From Mucor racemosus (lineage: Eukaryota; Mucoromycota; Mucoromycetes; Mucorales; Mucoraceae): 64,000 nucleotides of DNA. Positions within the stretch are counted from its first letter, which is position 1, and the number at the start of each line of letters is the position of its first letter. Location: the NCBI GenBank assembly GCA_027405735.1, contig JAPEHQ010000002.1, forward strand, positions 2,988,501-3,052,500, read 5' to 3'. The notes under the pieces are model-generated. The model made no database searches and was not told the DNA's origin. It was given only the letters and a program-made list of their open reading frames with translations. Shown here one piece after another: positions 59,832-64,000 of the stretch. The position numbers and the translations under genes were made by a program.

Positions 59832-60204
59832 GTAGCCGCCAAATAGTATCGTTCTTTTTTTTACCTTATATTTTCCCCTATTTTTCTTTGATTTACTCCT
59901 GTTCCTAAATCTTCTTTTCTTCCCCCCTTCTTACACATCCTCTTTATGGCTCTTTTACACATTGAGTTTTATATGTATTAGTAAAAAAACCCGATTTATA
60001 GTGTATCAACTCAATGTTTCTCTTTCTCTTTCTCTCTCCATCGCTCTCATTAGTTATCTATCTAAACTAAATAATATATACTATTAAATTATAATTTTGA
60101 TATTTCAAATGTATGTATATATTCTGCAACATTAGTTTTAATGCACGCATTGTTGTTCTTTGTTATTTAATTATTATATTATATTATATTATATTATATA
60201 TGTA
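59832..60204. other. Convergent 3' region between DPBB and ERT1-like genes
   Basis: 373 bp of pyrimidine-rich then AT-rich sequence with a (TATAT)n-like stretch at 60168-60200; no gene. Confidence 0.5.
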
Positions 60205-62026
60205 TTAACTGAGTATAGGTAAAAACTATTGAAAAAAATATATTAATATAAACGTTTTGTATATATTAAATTACAAAACAACTTACATTGCCAACAATAA
60301 CACTTGGTAAGTCAAATATATCTCGTTTTATAGTAAAGCAAAATGTACAAGGCACAGGTTTTTGTTGAGGTGTTTTGATTATACATGAATAGACGCAAGA
60401 TTTATCTGTATTATCAAATGCATGCGTAGCAAACTTTTCCCAATATTCTACGGCTGATTGACTATCCATGAGCTAAAAGAAAAAAAATCAAGTTAATTTG
60501 ATAATCTTCATGTACAGTACAAATAATAATTACCTCATAAATGTATATCTTTTTTCCTAAAAGCATATCTTTGGTCCATTGAGTCAATAATGAAAACTCT
60601 TTTCCAACAAGACATATTTCTCCAGTTCTTCTCCATACAACTGTCGGTGTTCCTGAAAAACTAATTAATTTTTCATATTCTAGTAATGTTCGTTGAATAC
60701 ATTTCTCCATAAACACTAAATCTTCTTCTGTTAAATTCATAATCAAAGCCAAGAAAGATGGTCTAAAAAGCGCCAATGCTCTACTGATTCTCACTAAATC
60801 ATCTCTACTCATTCTAATGCTTTTGGTTAGAATATGTATATATATATATATACATTCAGAAAGAACATCAGAAACTTACTTGTCTCGAACATGTTGAATG
60901 AGATAATGAAACCCTTCTGCATAATTAAAAGGTTTTTTAACATTCGTATAAGTTTCTTCAGGTGTATTTCCATATCCTTTTCTTCTTCCAGATGCAGATG
61001 TAACTGAAGAAGCATTACTTGGACGTTTCATCATCACCATGGTTGTATCTAAAAGTGGAGATGCTCTTTTATTATTTATATGAGTCATTGGTTGCTGTTG
61101 TTGTAGATGTTGTTGTGGGTTAAATGTCATATTATAGAAAGGTACTGAAGTTGTTGTACTCGAAGAAGGGGATGCTGAAGATGAATAGCCATTATTAGCC
61201 ATCATTTGTTGCATTCCTATAGTAGATAAATGCATTGGAGCTGTTGTTGATGTTGCTACCGATGCTGCTGTTGTAGTGTTGGTTGTGTCCAAGTCTAGTA
61301 ATGGATTCTGTAACATGTTTCCTAAAAATCCATATTCTAAGCCAACTGTGGTTGAACCAAAATTTAAATCAGATAGTGAGAAATCAAATAATTCTGTTGT
61401 ATTGGGTGCAGTTGTTGAAAATGCTATATGAATTAGTGTTATTTCTCGGATTGGGTCACATTTACATCTAAAAAAAAAAAACAGTTTGTCATACCTGTAT
61501 TATTCACAATTGAATTATTAAATGAAGCAGAAGAGGAAGAAGGCTGATTATTACTAGTTGATGTATTTGGTGAAGTATTCGAGTTAAATACTAAGGTAAG
61601 TGTAAATGTAATTTAGTAAAAAAAAAAAAAAAAAAAAAGTTTATTGCAAATGCAACACATTTTACACTCATCAACTGGTATATCTTGCAAATATTTCGCT
61701 CTTTTTCTAACAGCATCTGTGCATGTTGTTGCCAGATCTCTTTTTATACATCGCTGACAAGGTCTAGCTATAGAACAAGTTATTTGTTAATTCATAAATC
61801 ATTGATGGAGATGGTTATTTTGTGTTTTACAGTCATCGCAGGTTAAATGTGCCTAAGATACAAACATATTTTCAATATATAATTTACAAATCTTGGTAAT
61901 ATTTTTTACCCTTTGACAATGAAGACAAGCTCTAGAAGCTTTTTTCTTTTTATTTTCAAGTTCTGCTCCACTATTTGTGCCAAAATAATTTGTAAAATTT
62001 ATTTCTTGGTTTGTTGTAGTAGTCAT
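60205..62026 (-). CDS. ERT1/RDS2/AcuK-type zinc cluster transcription factor (gluconeogenesis regulator family)
   Basis: Eight exons: 61910-62026, 61831-61852, 61666-61767, 61495-61590, 60880-61423, 60534-60819, 60287-60472, 60205-60225; 1374 nt, 457 aa. Zn2Cys6 cluster: Cys34, 37, 44, 50, 53, 62 (CX2CX6CX5CX2CX8C; ACLHCQRAHLTC and [14 protein letters not shown]), followed by [12 protein letters not shown] Ser/Thr/Gln-rich middle leads to the family's PAS-like C-terminal domain: [84 protein letters not shown], ending NFLPILS. Family members activate gluconeogenic genes on non-fermentable carbon. Two micro-exons (22 and 21 nt) are needed: one carries the third Cys, the other the conserved NFLPI end. 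Reading through the last donor would give a wrong VSCFVI tail. Confidence 0.93.
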
Positions 62027-62982
62027 TTGAATATGAAACTGAAAAAGGGGTTCAGTGAAAAAAAAAAGCTTTACAAGAGAAGGGGCAGGGCGAACAAAAA
62101 AAAAAAAAAAAAAAAGAGATGTTATAATATATAGTGTGTGTGTGAAATTTAATCATCCTTTTATGGTCCTAGACGATGGTAACACCATAGCTTTGTTGTA
62201 TTACAAGCTGATCAAAGATATATAGATTTTAGAAGCCTTTTCTTTTATCATTATGGCAAAAAAAATGTGATTTATAAATGACAAATTTCTCATATACTAA
62301 ACCAGATGAAATACCCAGTAATTTATAAAAGTACTAACCTATACTCGTGCCATTGTCTATGGGTACATATATATATATGTGTGTGTATGCTATATAGACA
62401 TTTACATACAAAATTTGGAATTTGCTGACTTTTCAGTTTTCCTCAAAAGGTAAACATTGCTTAATTTCTCACTCAGGTTTGCATTTTTCACGAAAAAAAA
62501 AAATATAAAATGACTTTTGAAATCTCTATAGGTTTTCTCAAGTATAGTATCATACTTTTGTTTTTGAAAAAGTGGTCGGAAAAATACCTGAAACATCAAG
62601 ATACGCTTAAAAAATTTGGAAATATAATAGATGTAAACCAATTTCAATAGCAAAAAGTCATTGCTCTTTGGGCTTTTTATTAAACAAACAAAAAGAAAAA
62701 AAAAGTATAATAGCATTATTGCAAATACATATCCAAGTTCATTTGCAGTATTTTATAGTAAATGAATTTAATGCATATTTGCATTATGATCTAATTCCCA
62801 ATTGAATGAGAAATGTCCCCACGAAAGCAGTCTCTAAATGAAATTTTTTGTTTTGATATCACCCGTATTCTTTGGCCTATCTTTACGCGCTTTTTAACAA
62901 GATATTGTATACTATCATTCAACTAATCTTATTTAAAACTTTTGTGGATTTTATCTTTGTATAAAAATTTATTAAAAAAACA
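62027..62982. other. Divergent intergenic region between ERT1-like and HP1 genes
   Basis: 956 bp shared upstream region of both genes. Contains a poly-A run (62098-62114), a (GT)n stretch near 62133-62143 and another at 62379-62389. The open frame 62402-62716 is Phe/Lys-rich without motif and not called. Confidence 0.5.
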
Positions 62983-64000
62983 ATGCCCCGTGGTCGCCCC
63001 AGTAGAAACGTCAAATCTAAAGTAGTTGAAGAGTCAGCTTCTGATTCAGCTCCAGAAGAATATGAGGTTGAACGTGTTGAATCTCATAAAATTGAACGCA
63101 AAGGTGTAAGTTTTTTTTTTTTTTTTTTATTATTGTTATTTATGATAATAACATGTCATTATTTCCCAGAAAAAATCCGAATTGAAATACTTGGTTAAAT
63201 GGAAAAATTATGATGCAAGTGAAAATACTTGGGAACCTGTTAGTGCAGTGTAAGTTTTTGATTAAAACTCCCGTTGTCAATGCAACTCTTTTCGCTCCCC
63301 ACGCCCATGGAAAAAAATAATTAAAATCTGTGTAATATTAGTGAAAATGCTCATCAATTGGTTGATGAATACTGGGCTACTCTTGGTGGTGAGAAACAAC
63401 GCGACGAAGTTTTGAAGCAATTGAAGGGCGGTAAAGCTCCTGCCGCTGCTCCTGCCGCTGCTCCCGCTAAGAAAACTGCCGAAGAGGAAGATAAGCCTGC
63501 TGAATCCAAGAAGAGAAGAGCTAGCTCTAGATCTACTGCTCCCGCTACTACTACCACTACCACTGCTCCCAAGAGAAAGAGAGCTAAAGCTGCTAGTGTT
63601 GAAGGTTTGTTGTTTATTTCCATCTTTTTGGTACATATATTTATATTTATATATATATATATTTATTTTATCTATTTTAGCACCTGACGTTGAGGAAGAA
63701 AAGTCAAAAGCAAAGGAAGCCCTTTATGAAAGTGAAGATGAATTCGATGTTTCTGATAGCGAAGTTGAAAATGAAGATTTCAGAATTAATAAGCCTTGGA
63801 CTAATGTTTATAAAGTTCAATATGTCAGAAGAGATGAAGTAGATAATCAATTGTACGCCATTGTTCGTTGGAAGGATGCTAAATTAGCAAAGTACAAGAC
63901 TTCTACTGTTGCAAGAAAGGCTCCTTTGAAGGTAAATATAGCTTATTCAGCTTTAGTCATTTTACATACTAATTTTTTATTTTTTACGATTCAGTTGATT
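62983..64000 (+). CDS. Heterochromatin protein 1 homologue (Swi6/HP1), 3' end outside window
   Basis: Exons 62983-63105, 63170-63249, 63342-63604, 63681-63931, and 63995 onward off the window end; about 240 residues visible. Order: short basic leader (MPRGRPSRNVKSK); chromodomain (about 26-75: EYEVERVESHKIERKG, LKYLVKWKNYDASENTWEPV) with the aromatic cage Tyr, Trp and Tyr present, so methylated H3K9 binding is expected; a basic Ala/Pro/Lys/Ser hinge; then a chromo shadow domain (NKPWTNVYKVQYVRRDEVDN, YAIVRWKDAKLAKYKTSTVA, RKAPLKLI), the dimerisation module. The join to exon 5 adds LI, as in Swi6-type shadow domains. It acts in nuclear heterochromatin; the window is rich in transposon remains that such a system would silence. 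Confidence 0.93.

Noticed and set aside
62402..62716. 104-codon minus-strand frame upstream of HP1
   Set aside because: Phe-rich, no motif, lies in a promoter region.
1..64000. tRNA, rRNA, riboswitch or CRISPR features
   Set aside because: Scanned by eye for tRNA B-box sequences with a matching acceptor stem, for rRNA-like blocks and for regular spacer arrays; none found. The A/B boxes at 13150-13190 belong to the retroposon and do not fold into a clear tRNA. A dedicated tRNA/Rfam scan would settle it.

Overview
The window reads as nuclear DNA of a filamentous fungus, most likely an early-diverging one (Mucoromycota/Mucorales-like). This is an inference. It is strongly AT-rich, has many A/T homopolymers and microsatellites, and its genes are broken by introns of mostly 46-90 nt with GT..AG ends. 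The gene set is eukaryotic and fungal: signal peptidase subunit, cytosolic Phe-tRNA synthetase, C-terminal-motor kinesin, App1 phosphatase, RapGAP, PP2A B56, URI/Bud27, MADS-box factor, Kin1-type kinase, CCCH/CUE/Smr protein, ERT1/AcuK zinc cluster factor and HP1. I assembled exon models by reading splice sites. Every complete multi-exon model sums to a multiple of three and joins conserved family sequence in frame.

Layout. 1-11.5 kb: 3' end of a reticulon gene, SPC3 (-), a repeat-rich gap, FRS2 (-), then kinesin-14 (+) and App1 (+). 12-25.7 kb: a transposon graveyard with no intact gene. 25.7-30.4 kb: an H2C2 zinc-binding protein and a RapGAP, both on the minus strand. 30.4-35.3 kb: gap with another repeat copy. 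35.3-49.7 kb: dense genes, namely B56 (+), URI (-), MADS-box (+), Kin1-like kinase (+), CCCH/Smr (-) and a small unknown protein (-). 49.7-59.3 kb: a second repeat-rich gap. 59.3-64 kb: secreted DPBB protein (+), ERT1/AcuK-like factor (-), and HP1 (+) running off the end.

The transposon region is the most informative part. A Ty3/gypsy element on the minus strand (LTR edge near 23029, gag 21901-23004, protease and RT remnants 14344-15779) is split by a 6105-bp unit (15788-21892). That unit has CTACGRCC inverted ends and a perfect 8-bp target duplication (TGATAACA). Taking the unit out puts gag and the downstream zinc-knuckle sequence back in one frame. The unit encodes no visible transposase. 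It carries two direct copies of a ~2.1-kb module (a third copy lies at 52.2-54.3 kb), and both internal copies hold a WD-repeat exon resembling dynein intermediate chain, still bearing a splice donor. One module copy was itself hit by a 355-bp solo LTR (TG..CA, 5-bp duplication ATATT).

A second dispersed family, R1 (1.8-3.1, 12.1-13.5 and, inverted, 32.9-34.2 kb), carries a related minus-sense reading frame. The 12-kb copy was hit by a ~397-bp poly(A) retroposon with a 12-bp duplication and tRNA-like A/B boxes; the other two R1 copies give the empty site. These nested insertions give a readable relative history of the locus. The host genes are housekeeping, signalling and chromatin functions and do not form one pathway.
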